Assembly: GCA_951799405.1 (NCBI GenBank)
Contig: OX637339.1
Span: forward strand, 14,322,001-14,386,000
Length of the DNA: 64,000 nucleotides
Source of the DNA: Agapetus fuscipes
Lineage: Eukaryota; Arthropoda; Insecta; Trichoptera; Glossosomatidae
Direction: 5' to 3'
Position numbers and translations under genes: made by a program. The first letter of the stretch is position 1; each line of letters starts with the position of its first letter. The notes beneath the pieces are model-generated. The model was not told the DNA's origin. It did not search any database and saw nothing but the letters and a program-made list of their open reading frames with translations. Positions 52,160-63,545 of the stretch are shown piece after piece.

Positions 52160-52735
52160 AGTTTTTCACTGTGCGAGGAGGGACCCAGAAATTACTAGAA
52201 TTTTGCTAGGAGTTTATTTATTTTGTGTAAGTAGACTCTCCCGTACCACAAAATTCAAGATATACGCTTCCGTTGTTCGGCCAATTGTCTTTTATGGATG
52301 TGAAGCCTTGAGTTTGGCTCAGTAACAAGATAAATCTCTCCAGGTCTACTCTTTTTCAAATTATTCTACCTGCATCTGAGAGTGACAGATGGCGCATCTG
52401 TAACCAAGCTGAGGTTATGTCTATATTTAAAGACCCAAATCTAGTGTTGGTAATAAAATCAATAAGCATGGGCATAAGCATGTAGCACGTGCAGAGGACT
52501 CCAGGATAATCAGAAATGTCTTGGATGGTGCCCACTTTAGTGTTAGACCACTCGGACGTCCCAGGATACGGTGGGCAGACAATGCAGAGGCCGACGTCGA
52601 AGACTTGTGAGTAATGGGACCATGAAGGGAAGCTGCACAAGACATACAGTCCTCGAGGATTGTGAGGAGGGAGACCCTGCCCTGAGCCTTCAAGGCTTTT
52701 AAGCCGAAGAAAGTAAAGTAAGTAGACCAGCCGCC
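52160..52735 (+). mobile_element. LINE-D 3' fragment, longer copy
   Basis: LSRTTKFKIYASVVRPIVFY, GCEALSLAQ (post-RT block), then with shifts HVQRTPG and the RWADNAEADVED region, AAQDIQSSRIV and AAGTAAAGTAAG tail. Decayed equivalent of 18535-18705. Confidence 0.68.
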
Positions 52736-52799
52736 ATTCCACTAAGAATGTCCAGTAACTCCGCAGATGTGTCCCTATTTTGTTCTGTCCTTGCACACT

Positions 52800-52968
52800 C
52801 CCTCTCATTTCTTGTGAAGACTGAGTCAGCCTTGCCGGTATTTTGTATTGAGTTTGAAATAAACACCGAAACAAAAAAAGAATTCCGAAAACCTACGGTG
52901 GGATTCGAACACGAGCTCTCGGCATGGAATGCAAGCACTCTACCATCTGAGCTTTCGACCAATGATGG
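52800..52968 (-). mobile_element. SINE-2 5' half
   Basis: CTTGTGAAGACTGAGTCAGC, CTTGCCGGTATTTTGTATTG, GTGGGATTCGAACACGAGC, CCATCTGAGCTTTCGACC. Confidence 0.82.
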
Positions 52969-54337
52969 TATTTTTTAGTCCTCCCTCGTTTTTCCAGTAC
53001 ATGGGATGAAACAGAAGCTCTGTTTATTTTATATACACAGATATTTTAGAGTCTGGCAAGCATGTTGTGGCGAATTTCACTGCCGGAACGTAAACTAATT
53101 AAAGCGCCGTGTATATTTTTGGTAGCGTATGATCTATGTTTGAATGTTGTTTGATTACTAGACTGAACGTTCAATAATATGTTTTTATACATGTTGATGT
53201 GGATTTTAGTCAAATTTGTAAATGATACAGAAAAACTGTTTAATCTAACTTCTGAATTCTGAATTCACACAAATTGTAAATCTGATTGGTGTCTTGTCCG
53301 GTCGATAAAAAAATTAAGAGAAGAGTACTTACTCTTTCATTGCCAGAATTCAAAAGTATTGTGAGATATAGTACTTCCCTTTTTTCTTCACTGTCTTATT
53401 AATTTTATGACCAGACCAGACAAGAACGAACGGACTGATGCGTAAATGAAAGGTTCTGTTACAAAGACGAATGATAATATTATGCTTTTTCTGCGAGCAT
53501 AAATTATTGATTTACATATATTACTTTTGTTACATCCTTTTGTCAACGTTATAAGTGTTATATTAGTTCTAGAACTGTCATGTTGTCTTGTTTATGCTTT
53601 TTTTAAAGAAAAAAATAAATGACAACATTGGGTAACGTAAATTGACTTTTAAAATGTCACATACACTGCCAATTTACACTGATAGTCCTATAATAATACA
53701 CTTCTTTTATATTTAACTGAAAGGTTAGGTTAGGCGAGTTTTATGGCTTGTTTATCATTCAACTAACCTAGAAAGAATACCGCGCCAGCAGAAACGAACA
53801 CTCCGTAGAGGCAAACATGGACAACAAAGGTTAACAATGCACTTTACTTTATAACAAAATAGAAAATCATGTTTAAGTGGTGACATTTTTAGCTGGCTGT
53901 TTAACAGCAGCTTGTATTGATAATCGTAGCTTTTAATTTGTTTTTAATTAACACATTGCAGCTCCAAACATTGATTTTTATAATCAATGTCGTAGATTAT
54001 TTGACTTAGATATCTTTTAAGGTTGTTGAGTCCTTCTTTCCCCAATCTTTCCTTGTATGATAAGATGAAGTAGGAGGACGTAGGTGTAATTTTTCATTTC
54101 TCATTGCGTGTTCAAGATACATAAATTATGAATTTCATGATGAAAAAAAAAATAGTAGTATATCTGATCAAATTAATTAATTATAATCAAATAATTATAA
54201 AAATAAATTTGTTTGTATGCAACCCAAGCAAAATTTTATAATCTGTGAATTATCTCGCAGATTCAACCAATTAAGTATGTGTATTATCTTATTTTGTATT
54301 CAAACGACATAAAAACATCCATTCTAAAAAGTCGTTA
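52969..54337. other. No feature recognised
   Basis: AT-rich unique-looking DNA; no repeats from the local families and no defensible exon on either strand. Confidence 0.45.
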
Positions 54338-54936
54338 GTTAGTCGATAGCTCAATTGGTAGAGTACTTGCATTTCATGACGAGAGCTCGGATTCAAATCC
54401 CATACCGAGGGTGTCAAAATTGATTTCCCGTTTCGATGCTTATTTCAAAAACCCAAAAACAAAATACTGGCAAAGTTTACTCTGTAACTGTAACTGTAAC
54501 TCTGTCGCCATTCCGCTAGGGGTGGCCAGAGCCTCTGCAGAGTTGCCTCCATTTTTTCCTATCTTGACATACCTCTTTCAATTCCTTCATATCCATCACC
54601 CTTTTCATGCATTATCTTCTTTAACGCTCACTTTGTATATCCCATTCTTTCACAATCTCCTCAATCTGATCACTCCATACTTTTCTCGGTCGTCCCTTCC
54701 CTCTTTTTCCTTTCACACTTTCTTTGTATACATACTTTGTCAGTCTATCATCATTCATTCTTCATAATAAATGAGTACCAGCCCCCTAGAGAGCTGGGAA
54801 CCTCCACCTCAACTGAAGTGGTTGGCGTAAGGCCAGCCCCCTTACCTATAAAAAAAATGATTCACTTCGGGGAACATGCGGCAAAAAATTACACTTTATG
54901 TGTAGGTTAGTTGCGTTGCGTTGCGTAGGACAACAT
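54338..54936 (+). mobile_element. SINE-2, split by LINE-B
   Basis: 54338-54480 (AGTCGATAGCTCAATTGG, ATTCAAATCCCATACCG) and 54765-54936 (GAGTACCAGCCCCCTAGAG, tail GTTGCGTTGCGTTGCG). Confidence 0.82.
54481..54764 (-). mobile_element. LINE-B 3' fragment splitting a SINE-2 copy
   Basis: Starts (TGTAAC)n, GTCGCCATTCCGCTAGGGG; on the minus strand it gives the MDMKEL..DRKKW and RKRGKGRPRKVW region. It replaces about 10 bp of SINE-2, so it inserted later. Confidence 0.72.
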
Positions 54937-55179
54937 GTGACTTAAGAAGTCAATACTTAAGAGTGGAGAGTCAATACTTATTTTGTGGAGAAATTGTGTG
55001 TGCAGTAGGTTAAACCAACATGTGTGTGAGTGAATTACATTGTTTACTGAGTGATGCTTAATTGCTGGCACTCTGCATTAACTGAGCCGAGTAAACCAAC
55101 ACTGAGAGGATCCAGCAATTAATACTAGTCTAGTCCATACTACATGCTATGCGTTATTGCTTATTTTTTTACGCGGGTT

Positions 55180-55505
55180 CTATCTAATTAAAACTGCGTT
55201 TTATCTATTTCACACAACTCATTTTATCACTTTCGGTTCAGAGCTTAGATATTTGCACAGTATGGTTCAACGGCTAAGATATTTCTTCAGCTAAAGGGAA
55301 TTTCGGTACTTAATTTATACTAAAAATAAAGATAATTCTTGAAATACGGAGAATCCGCTTTGCTAGATTTTACCAGGATATTCGATTCAACCCAAATACA
55401 AATTATATACCTAAGCGTCTTTTATTTCTAGAGAGACTTATAATCACACTAACACAACTACTTAGCCACACAACGTTCTGCATAATCGTAACATTATAAA
55501 TTATA
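55180..55505. mobile_element. Fragment related to 21885
   Basis: GGTTCTATCTAATTAAAACTG, CGTTTTATCTATTTC and TTTATTTCTAGAGAGACTT resemble parts of the repeat at 21885-22600. Confidence 0.4.
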
Positions 55506-55600
55506 CAATGAGGTCCGCACGTGAATTGGCGTCGACAGTATTGTATCGTCACCCGGCCGGGTTGCTAGGGATAAGGCATACAAATATTTTGTTATTGAAA
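55505..55600. mobile_element. Carrier repeat, cassette-free fragment
   Basis: GGTCCGCACGTGAATTGGCG, ACCCGGCCGGGTTGCTAGGG, AAGGCATACAAATATTTTG match the left part of the carrier at 17190 and 59170. Confidence 0.6.
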
Positions 55601-56469
55601 AATGAAACATAAGATTTTAACATCATAGATTTAAAAGAGACATGAAAATTAATTACCGTAGCCTGGAAACTGATTACAACAAGACATCGTTTGTTAGAAG
55701 CTGACGCCCTTTTTTAGTACACAGAACGGCCCAATGTCTCCATCTGTATATTTTATGTTGATCAATGGATTTAACTAATGAAGTTGGAGCATTATCTTAT
55801 TTTGCATTAAAATGACAAAGAATCTTTTTTACTACGATTTTAACTTTCTAACCTCGAAATCACACGTGTCATTTTTTTAAGATTCAATCGGTTATTTATA
55901 TGGACGAGAGACCAACGCCTCTACCGGTCAAAGTTGAAACTAGCCTGGTCAAATGACATCATTCGTTTTCCCAGCTTTTTAAATTCACCATTATTTTTAA
56001 CCACGATGTAATTTGAGTCAGGGCTCTTCAATATTATCTTAAGGAAGTACAGCACAATGCTGAGGTATAAAGTGTGTGGACATGCCCTTGCAGTTGTCGT
56101 TTTAAATATAATTTATTTGCGAGAAGTCAGTTTACTGGGAGCGGTTCGCGGGACATGAAATTTGTTCCTGGAACTGTTAAAGGCTGCCAGTTATGCTGAA
56201 CTCTAAGCCATATTATAAAACACAGTGACACCAAACCTTTCAATTTTTCCTTTTAGGATGCCTAAATTTAATTAAGGAACAATGACTGCCTTCCCCCAGT
56301 TCATCGGTACTAGGTTAGCATTTACAGCTTACACAAAGCTAACATAATTTGTACATCTATTCTAATACACGTTCATTAGGTACCTGCTTTCAACAATGTC
56401 GGCGCTATGACTAAGAGTAAAGACATTGATTTCGACAATTGTTTTTGAAATATGACAACCATAACCTAT
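55601..56469. other. No feature recognised
   Basis: Unique-looking, AT-rich. Scattered stops in all frames. Confidence 0.45.
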
Positions 56470-56580
56470 TCCTTGACTAATGAGTGTCAGCGAAGTTTTT
56501 TTTATATTCAGTCCCTAGGTGACCGTCAACGAGAACTGTCAAAGAAAAAAATGACCGTTTTTTTATCACGTGTGAAGCTG
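56470..56580 (-). repeat. Dispersed repeat (ACGGTCATTTTT), reverse copy
   Basis: GTGTCAGCGAAG, CGTCAACGAGAACTGTCA, ATGACCGTTTTTTTATCACG match 62996-63097. Confidence 0.65.
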
Positions 56581-56604
56581 TTATTATTCATTTTTAAATG
56601 TAAG

Positions 56605-56772
56605 TAATTCCTTGACTTATGGGTTGGTGTGAGGCTCACCACGCATACTGTTAAAATGGTTCACTTGGTCAATGTCATCCCTGTTTCAAGCAAGGTTGGC
56701 AATAGTTACAGGGCTTATGGGAATGCAGTAATATGAATCTTATACGTAATATATCTTTGCAACTTAGATGAA
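56605..56772 (+). mobile_element. Family A with internal deletion
   Basis: ATTCCTTGACTTATGGGTTG, ATCCCTGTTTCAAGCAAGGT, ATATCTTTGCAACTTAGATG. Confidence 0.72.
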
Positions 56773-57021
56773 AACTGTTGACACTTTCTGGTCGCAGGTT
56801 CTAGCGACATGTTCGACAATATTAACGTGCTTAGTTTGTTAGTAGAAACATGAACTTGCATGTACTTTACCTGTACCAAGTATATAACCTCACGTTCACA
56901 CTCAACCATGGCGTTCTACTAAAAGTGTATGGCAACATAAAACACTCGCGTGAAGCGCTGTTTAAGTTGCAATGATGTTTTGGTAAACGTTATAATTTAG
57001 TTTAGAAGTAAAGCTTTATAC

Positions 57022-57884
57022 GGTTCCGCGACAAGTCGGTTAAAGACAATCTGTCGACAGACCGCTCGGCCACCCGACATTACGTCCAAACGACTGTTCG
57101 TTCATTGAAATTTCGGTCACATGAATTATGTATATATGATCCACAAACAGCTCTACCACAGAAAACTACAAATTACGTTTTTTGGAGAGCAATTTTTCTG
57201 TGATGAAACTGGAAAAATGGTGTTGACGAACTGTCGTGTAACCGAGCTGTCGTGTGACCGAGCTGTCGTGTGACCGATCTGTCGTGTGACCGAGCTGTCG
57301 TGTGACCGAGCTGTCGTGTGACCGAACTGTCGTGTGACCGAGCTGTCGTGTGACCGATCTTTCGTGTGACCGAGCTGTCGTGTGACCGATCTGTCGTGTG
57401 ACCGAGCTGTTGTGTGACCGAGCTGTCGTGTGACCAAGCTGTCGTGTGACCGAATTGTTCGTGACCGATGTATCTATTTACGAACTATCTGTGGTCGAGT
57501 TGTCTGTAACTAAAATGTTGTCTGTAACTAAAATGCTGTTGACCAAAAAGTCGTTTGGACGAGCTGTCGTGTGACCGAACTGTCGTGTGACTGATCTGTC
57601 GTGTGACCGAGCTTTCGTGTGACCGAATTGTCCGTGACCGATGTATCTATTTACGAACTATCTGTGGTCGAGTTGTCTGTAACTAAAATGTTGTTGACCG
57701 AAAAGTCGTTTGGACTAGCTGTCGTGTGACCGCATTGTCGGTGACCGATGTGTTTGTGAACGAGTTGACTGTGCCCGAGTTGTATGTGACAGAAATATAG
57801 TTGACCGAAAAGTCGTGTGACCGATTTGCCCATGGACGAGCTGTCTGTAAATGATTTATCTTTGACCGATTTGTCGCGACGCGG
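57022..57884. mobile_element. FB1 foldback element with 16-bp tandem-repeat arm, 8-bp target duplication
   Basis: 863 bp flanked by CTTTATAC at 57014-57021 and 57885-57892. Ends are inverted: CCGCGACAAGTCGGTTAAAGA on the left and, read inward from the right, CGCGACAAATCGGTCAAAGA. A short left arm (about 150 bp) and loop (ACCACAG..CTGTGATG) are followed by a greatly expanded right arm. The right arm contains about 14 head-to-tail copies of a 16-bp unit GACCGAGCTGTCGTGT (57229-57455), then two longer units of about 177 bp built from the same motif. An 8-bp duplication suggests mobilisation by a hAT-type transposase. No protein is encoded; apparent ORFs reflect the 16-bp period. Confidence 0.85.
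57229..57455. repeat. 16-bp minisatellite inside FB1
   Basis: About fourteen units of GACCGAGCTGTCGTGT with one- or two-base variants (GAG/GAT/GAA; CTG/TTC). In translation it gives a 16-residue period over three frames, which is only a repeat effect. Confidence 0.93.
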
Positions 57885-58069
57885 CTTTATACTCAGGAAC
57901 TGTTTAGCATATTGGTGATAGCATGCAAATGGTATTTTGCAAGTTAAACGTACTTATAAGCTATGGAATTTCTCGGTAACTGCTGTACATGACTAAGATA
58001 AATAATCTGTCTTTCATATCAATAAAGCAAACAACGGTTAAACCAGTAAAGTAAATTATTAAATAAGAA

Positions 58070-58145
58070 ATTTGATATGGGAGAAATTGAGATGAAAAAA
58101 GTATGCAAGAAAAAATGGCGGTTGATCTTTAATATCGGCGGCTAA
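58070..58145 (+). mobile_element. LINE-B terminal 75 bp
   Basis: EIEMKKVCKKKWRLIFNIGG then stop. Same family end as 50510. Confidence 0.6.
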
Positions 58146-58164
58146 AGTTTATTCATTCAAAATT

Positions 58165-58275
58165 ATTATCCTGCTGTACACATGCAGCATAATATGTGTG
58201 AGCACAAAATTTCACGTAATGCTTATTAGCATGCATCAAAAATGTTTACATACTCTCGCAACTTAGATTATAAAA
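58165..58275 (+). mobile_element. Family A, 3' half
   Basis: CTGTACACATGCAGCAT, CTCGCAACTTAGATTATAA. Confidence 0.65.
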
Positions 58276-58599
58276 AAATAAGATATAAGGGAGGAGACGT
58301 GTCTGGCAACATAGAAGCACGGACCAAAATTAAAAAAAAAATGTTGTCGCTCGTGATCGAAGGTTTTAGGTGCGTAGATGGTGCAAAATATTGCGTGTTT
58401 TTTGAGGTGTTGATGAATGGGAAGACCATGGATGTGAATACAGACCAACATATGCTTTTTATGAGCTCAGATCGTGCGTCTTTGTCATAGAAGAGACACA
58501 TCTCTGTAAGCCGTAGGATATTACTCCAACAAAACGTTAAAACACCCGTCCTTCTTTAAACCAGAGTTCGCGAAAAAAAAATTTAAATTCATTAAAAAA

Positions 58600-59015
58600 A
58601 CTCTCAGAGCTCTTACATAGTGAATGTAAAAAAAAGTATGTATACAAAGAAAGTGTGAAAGGAAAAAGAGGGAAGGGACGACCGAGAAAAGTATGGAGTG
58701 ATCAGTTGAGGAGATTGTGAAAGAATGGGATATACAAAGTGAGCGTAAAAGAAGAAAATGCATGAAAAAGGTGATGGATATGAATGAATTGAACGAGCTA
58801 TGTAAGGATAGGAAAAAATGGAGGCAACTCTGCAGAGGCTCTGGCCACCCCTAGCGGAATGGCGACAGAGTTACAGTTACAGTTACAGTTTACAGTTACA
58901 GGAAATGTACCTACGCATGCAAAAGGTGAGTTGAAAGAGGTATGCACTGATAGGAAGAAGTGGAGGCAACTCTGAAGAGGTTTTGGCCACCGCTAGCGGA
59001 ATGGTGACAAAGTTA
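58600..59015 (+). mobile_element. LINE-B 3' fragments, two partial copies in tandem
   Basis: 58640-58895: GRDDREKYGVIS-like, then KKVMDMNELNELCKDRKKWR and (TTACAG)n. 58920-59015 repeats only the last 90 bp (GAGGTATGCACTGATAGG, AATGGTGACAAAGTTACAG). Confidence 0.68.
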
Positions 59016-59169
59016 CAGTACAGTATCGTTAATCATAAAATTCAAAGATTACCAACTTAACCATCAAACACATTCGATTCATGGATTCTATGAATTGTCT
59101 TACGTGAAACTATGCTTAAACGCTTTTATCGTTTGTATGAACCATGAATATTTAATGAGGTCTGCCAAT

Positions 59170-59545
59170 GAATTGACATCGACTCACATGGACGGGTTGC
59201 TAAGGAAAAGACCAACAAATATTTTAATTGTAAATTGAAGCTTTCACGGCCGGTTTTTGTAGACATAACAATCCCTTTTTTCGGGCCATGTAGCCGTGGT
59301 CTGGTTAATTCTTTCCGGACAGTTTCGCCCATTGCTCCGATGGGTATTTTCAGCGGTTGGCTAGTCGCTGTGATCTTCTTACAGGATCTGCCCATCAGAA
59401 ACATGGGCGGAACTGTCCGGAGGGAATCAACCAGACCACGGCTACATAGCCCGAAAAAAGTGATTGTTATGTCCACAAATATTTTGTTAAGGACCGAAGT
59501 TCAAGCATGACGTTTCGCAGCCGAGAAAAAGTTGTACTTTCAAAT
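59170..59545. mobile_element. Carrier repeat holding a palindromic cassette (copy 2)
   Basis: Carrier: GACGGGTTGCTAAGGAAAAG, AACAAATATTTT, GAAGCTTTCACGGCCGG; after the cassette ACAAATATTTTGTTAAGG and CAGCCGAGAAAAAGTT. Cassette 59265-59478 has arms of about 75 bp (GACATAACAATC, TTTTTTCGGGC, GTAGCCGTGGTCTGGTT, CCGGACAGTT). Its sequence is unrelated to the cassette at 17272-17465. Confidence 0.75.
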
Positions 59546-59559
59546 TTGTGCCGAGTCCT

Positions 59560-59845
59560 TTTTTCGATCACTTCGGACTCGTAATCGGAATGTCGTGGGT
59601 TCAATTTCCAGCTGAACACAAAAAATATATCAATTAAATTGTCAATTATGCTCTTCGCTGGGTTGAAAAATCCATACACCGTCACCAAAGACCTTTCACC
59701 AAAGGTCCATCCAGACTTACAGCAATTGAGTCTTTCTTGAGAACTGGCACTGCCTATAGAGACGATCAAGTTCGCAGAGGGCTCTTGAGGTATTCACACA
59801 AAAACAGCGCTCACCAAATAAATCATCGTACTTAATATTATTATT
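59560..59845 (+). mobile_element. SINE-1 copy
   Basis: CACTTCGGACTCGTAATCGG, GGGTTCAATTTCCAGCTG, tail GCAGAGGGCTCTTGAGGT, CAAATAAATCATCGTA. Confidence 0.82.
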
Positions 59846-61164
59846 ATCATATATTTTCCCCACATTTAAATGTACTGAGGATATTATATATTTGTATCTT
59901 ATTTCTATCGATATCGATCTTTATTTCAAGTTTCAACAATAGCCAAATGATTATTTATCTTGTACAGAAACCCTTTCACAATTCTTATAGGTTTGTCCTT
60001 TTCCTTCACGACAAAGTAACTATAAGCTATTGTAGAAAGACCACACCCGAAAAGAAGATATTTTTTAAGTGGTCTTTTTTATCCTTTTTTCCTACACAGA
60101 TATTTTTATCTCCATTAGAACTAATATATTAATAAAGAGTTCAGATACTCATACAGATATGATGTTTTTTTTTATTATCCTTGAAGTTTAACTCCCTCCC
60201 TACATAATCCTTAAAGTCCATTAATAATGATAACAAAATATCAACAAAAAGGATTCAAATCGGGAGCGACTCAGGAACCTTTGTGACCATTGAATTTAAA
60301 GGACGCGAAATTATTTTATTTATTATTAATTAACCCAAGTAGATACTGTAGTCCGTCTCAACCTACCTTAACACAAATCTTCCTTAGTTAGAAAGAGAGC
60401 AAAGATGCTCCGAGTGTGATTTCACTGTTAACAGAAAAGTATGAGAGATGCTGGATAACAAGTGTAATTTTGACATTACTGAAATGTCATTTCTGCGCGA
60501 AAGTTATGCGCATGCGTTTTAATTATTTTGGTCGGTGAATTTAGCAATTTATTAACAAAAAAGGTGTTATTGTAAAACATCATTGCATGTTGAATTATTG
60601 AGTGTTAAACAAAAGATGGAGAAAGTGAGACGGCATAAGATTTCACGTGATTAAGGATTCTGTTGTGTTTGGCAGGTCTAACTGACAGTTGCGTCCTATA
60701 GTGAGCTTCAATGCCGTAAGCTAGTTTCGGCTCCATTTATATTATACGTCAATGTTTGTGACCTTGAGAGGCGCACCATAGACAATTTATTTTTATTTTT
60801 TATCGCCCAACAGCGTGGCAAATGGAGGCGATTATATCCAGCCGGGAGATCAAATTTCCCGACTTTAAATACCTACCTATATCGAATTAAATGTGAACAC
60901 ATTACTGGGGGATTTACATAATTTAGAGACGAGGCAAAACTAGGGATGTAAAATAAAACAAATTATTTTTCTGTTCTTTATTTGTTGCTAGAACTGGCAA
61001 CCCAAAAATAGACGTCATGTCGGGGTCGGTCGGAGTATCCTTGTAAGTTGTATTGTAAATCGAGCATTAATTATTTTTTTAATATTGTGAATGTTTAAAT
61101 GAAATTATTTTTTAAAAGGGATATAAATTAACAAAAATATATTTACATTTGGGGCAAATTATGT
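59846..61164. other. No gene recognised; one dispersed repeat
   Basis: Only the repeat at 60660-60790. Hairpin AAGACCACACCCGAAAAG..AAGTGGTCTTTT at about 60038-60079. It precedes the promoter-like patch at 61490. Confidence 0.45.
60660..60790 (+). repeat. Dispersed repeat, copy 2
   Basis: GTGAGCTTCAATGCCGTAAG, GGCTCCATTTATATTATAC, TGACCTTGAGAGGCGCACC. About 80 percent like 28985-29150. Confidence 0.6.
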
Positions 61165-61462
61165 TTTACTACTCTTGTGGAAATGCATTTAATATAAATC
61201 TTAAATGATACCTATATATCTTTGCAGCTTAGATTAGATTAATAATAATTTAAGTATATAAGTTCCAAAGTTTTAAAAAAACATGGGTAAATAAAAAAAA
61301 ATAGTTGCTGGATTTATGTTCATTTGAGATTGTTTTTTTTTATGATATCGGTCCACATGCGACACGTGTAAGCGCGAACTTATGCGTGTCTGTTTGTGGA
61401 GATGCATGTGACATGAATCTTAAATGTACCTAATGCATCTTTGCAACTTAGATTAAAGATTG
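61165..61462 (+). mobile_element. Two family A 3' fragments
   Basis: 61170-61240 (CTTGTGGAAATGCATTTAAT, CTTTGCAGCTTAGATTAGAT) and 61305-61460 (GGTCCACATGCGACACGTG, CTTTGCAACTTAGATTAAAG). Confidence 0.7.
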
Positions 61463-61489
61463 TTATCCAGCGCTTAGCATTCTCACAGC

Positions 61490-61740
61490 ATTATTTATGA
61501 ATATGGATTGTCTTTGAATATGAGAAAATGCTCCCTTGGCGCCAAATTGTCCAGTCATGTCCCCTCCAAGGCCGTCACACCCACGATTCGCGCCATTTAC
61601 AGTCAACCATCCATCCCTGTCTGGCACAATCAGGAGAGGGACGAGGATACATCGGAGAGAGAGGGATTGAGGCGAGACTATGGACGCGGGGAAAACGCGT
61701 TGCCATGGAAACGGGGGGATAAAATGGCGGCATTTTGAAT
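61490..61740 (+). promoter_or_regulatory. GC-richer patch with E2F, X-box and YY1-like sites (possible promoter)
   Basis: A locally GC-rich, non-repetitive block. It holds TTGGCGCCAAA at 61536-61546 (palindromic E2F-like), GTTGCCATGGAAAC at 61699-61712 (close match to the RFX X-box) and AAAATGGCGGC at about 61720-61731 (YY1/Pho-like), within about 200 bp. These motifs cluster in promoters of cell-cycle and ciliary genes, respectively. No coding exon follows that I can defend: the ATG in the YY1-like motif runs into a stop after four codons. Open frames through the block on both strands are short. Orientation is unknown. Confidence 0.3.
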
Positions 61741-61789
61741 GGAAAATATTTACTTCTCGCATTACACGGACATATTTGTAATCTAAAAC

Positions 61790-62110
61790 TAGAGTTATGT
61801 CTGCGTATGGTTAGATGTTACATCTTTCCGATTGTACTCTATGGCATGGAAGGGTGGACACTTACACAGTGACTCGAGAAAAGAATCATTGCCTTTGAAA
61901 TGTGGGTCTACTGTCGGACGTTGAAGGTTTCCTGGATGGATCGAGTCACAAATGCCGTGGTTCTTTCCCGTATTAATACCAGAGCAGAACTCCTGATATC
62001 CATCAAAAGGCAAAATCTGGTTTATTTCGGCCACATGAGAAAAGAGAAGTATTCACTCCTGTCTCCGTTGTGTTTACTCGTTGCCATCCTCTTGAGTAGA
62101 GAATAGGAGG
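61790..62110 (+). mobile_element. LINE RT C-terminal fragment
   Basis: MVRCYIFPIVLYGMEGWTLT, stop, LEKRIIAFEMWVYCRTLKVS, WMDRVTNA, INTRAELLISIKRQNLVYFG, HMRKEKYSLL. This is the post-RT block (VLYGxExWTL..RKLxYFGH..) of an RTE/Craton-like LINE. One stop, truncated both sides. Confidence 0.75.
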
Positions 62111-62189
62111 AGACATCCATGAGCCGCCTCAAATCCTAGAAGTAGGTATAAAGTTCTTGGACGACCTCTTGTTAGTCTTCGAAACATTT

Positions 62190-62545
62190 TTCCATGTCTT
62201 ATTTAGTGCCCTGTGGAGTTTGGCTAAAATACATTGGTATACCTATAGATTACGCTGATGTGGTCCGCTCAATAAAGGTCAACAGACTGCATTGGCTGGG
62301 ACACATTCAGCGAATGGACCATCGGAGCCTGGAGAAGACGATTGTGATGACGAACCCCGAGGGACGCCGGACAGTGGGAAGACCACGTTCAAGATGGCTG
62401 GATGGAGTGGTGGCGGATTGCCGTGCAGTGGGAATGTGGGACTGGAGGAGGAAGACGTTGGATAGACAGCGCTGGCAGCGGTTGCTGAGGGAGGCCAAGA
62501 CCCACCCCGGGTTGTCGTGCCAATGATGATGATGATGATACCTAT
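62190..62545 (+). mobile_element. LINE-C 3' end with (ATG)n tail
   Basis: Open for 110 codons: VRSIKVNRLHWLGHIQRMDH, RSLEKTIVMTNPEGRRTVGR, PRSRWLDGVVADCRAVGMWD, DRQRWQRLLREAKTHPGLSC then stop and (TGA)n. Recent, since the frame is intact. 5' truncated before the RT. Confidence 0.78.
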
Positions 62546-62619
62546 AGATTGCGTATGCAAGTTATGTCTCATAGTCCTGCATGTGCCATGGCACGCAATA
62601 AAAGATGTCGATAATAATA

Positions 62620-63000
62620 ATCTATAATTTAAGTTGCAAATGTTTATTACATTTAAGATTCATATTATATAACTGGATCTTGCTTGAGAATTGGCGCTTT
62701 CTACAGCGACGACCTAGCTCGCAGAGGGCTCTTGAGGTGTGATACACACAAAAACAGCGCTCACCAAATAAATCATCCTAATATTATATTATTATTATAT
62801 GCATATACCACAAGCAGACACGTGTACGTTCGCACTTACACATGCCGCATGTGGACCTAGAACATAAAAAAAACCCACTCTCAAAAGAACATAGCAAGTT
62901 GCAATTCTTGCCGACCGTCCCTGAAACAGAGGTGACATTGACAAAGTAAGCCATTTTTTTACAGTATGGGTGGTCAGCGTCATACTAACCACGACCAACG
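62620..63000 (-). mobile_element. Family A, split by SINE-1
   Basis: 62620-62665 and 62800-63000 (CACAAGCAGACACGTGTACG, GGTGGTCAGCGTCATACTAA). SINE-1 inserted later. Confidence 0.78.
62666..62800 (+). mobile_element. SINE-1, 5'-truncated copy inside family A
   Basis: Begins at AACTGGATCTTGCTTGAG and runs to the (ATT)n tail. Family A sequence flanks it, with ATATTATAT-like bases on both sides. Confidence 0.8.
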
Positions 63001-63097
63001 TGATAAAAAAACGGTCATTTTTGATTGACAGTTCTCGTTAACGGTTACCTAGGAACTTAATACAAAAAAAATTCGCTGACACCCTAAGACGTCAGCG
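62996..63097 (+). repeat. Dispersed repeat (ACGGTCATTTTT)
   Basis: GTGATAAAAAAACGGTCATT, GACAGTTCTCGTTAACGG, TTCGCTGACACC; the reverse copy is at 56470-56580. Both lie at the 5' side of a family A copy. Confidence 0.65.
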
Positions 63098-63545
63098 AAT
63101 CAACACGCCAAACGACTCTAATGTTGAATTTATTTTACATCTATTGATACCAAAATGTCTCTAGACATTTTTATAATCTAAATAAAGTATGTTTTTTTAG
63201 TGCGACTTTATATATAAAATTCCCCATCAAATGTGACATCACATCGTCAGAAATAAAAATGGCAAAACACATTTTGTAAATCTCTACCACATGTCCCATG
63301 CTTTTTTGTTTTAATTTATCGTCATTTCATTTCGTCGTCGACTCGCAGGCGGCCATCTTGTTTTTTTTTGACAGTTAAAAACGCGGGAAAGCTTGATGAT
63401 TAAAACATACCGAGGCGATATCACAAAAAATAAACTTTTATTACCTAGAAGTAGAAGGGAATTCGTTTTATTTAGTCTACGCTGAACAAGTGAAAAGACG
63501 CATGCGACATTTTTCAAGGTTTTTAGTAAAATACTTGTAATAAGT

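Noticed and set aside
57153..57833. Long minus-strand ORFs with Thr/Arg/Ser/His repeats
   Set aside because: They are translations of the 16-bp minisatellite in FB1; the 16-residue period equals three frames of the unit. No start context or homology.
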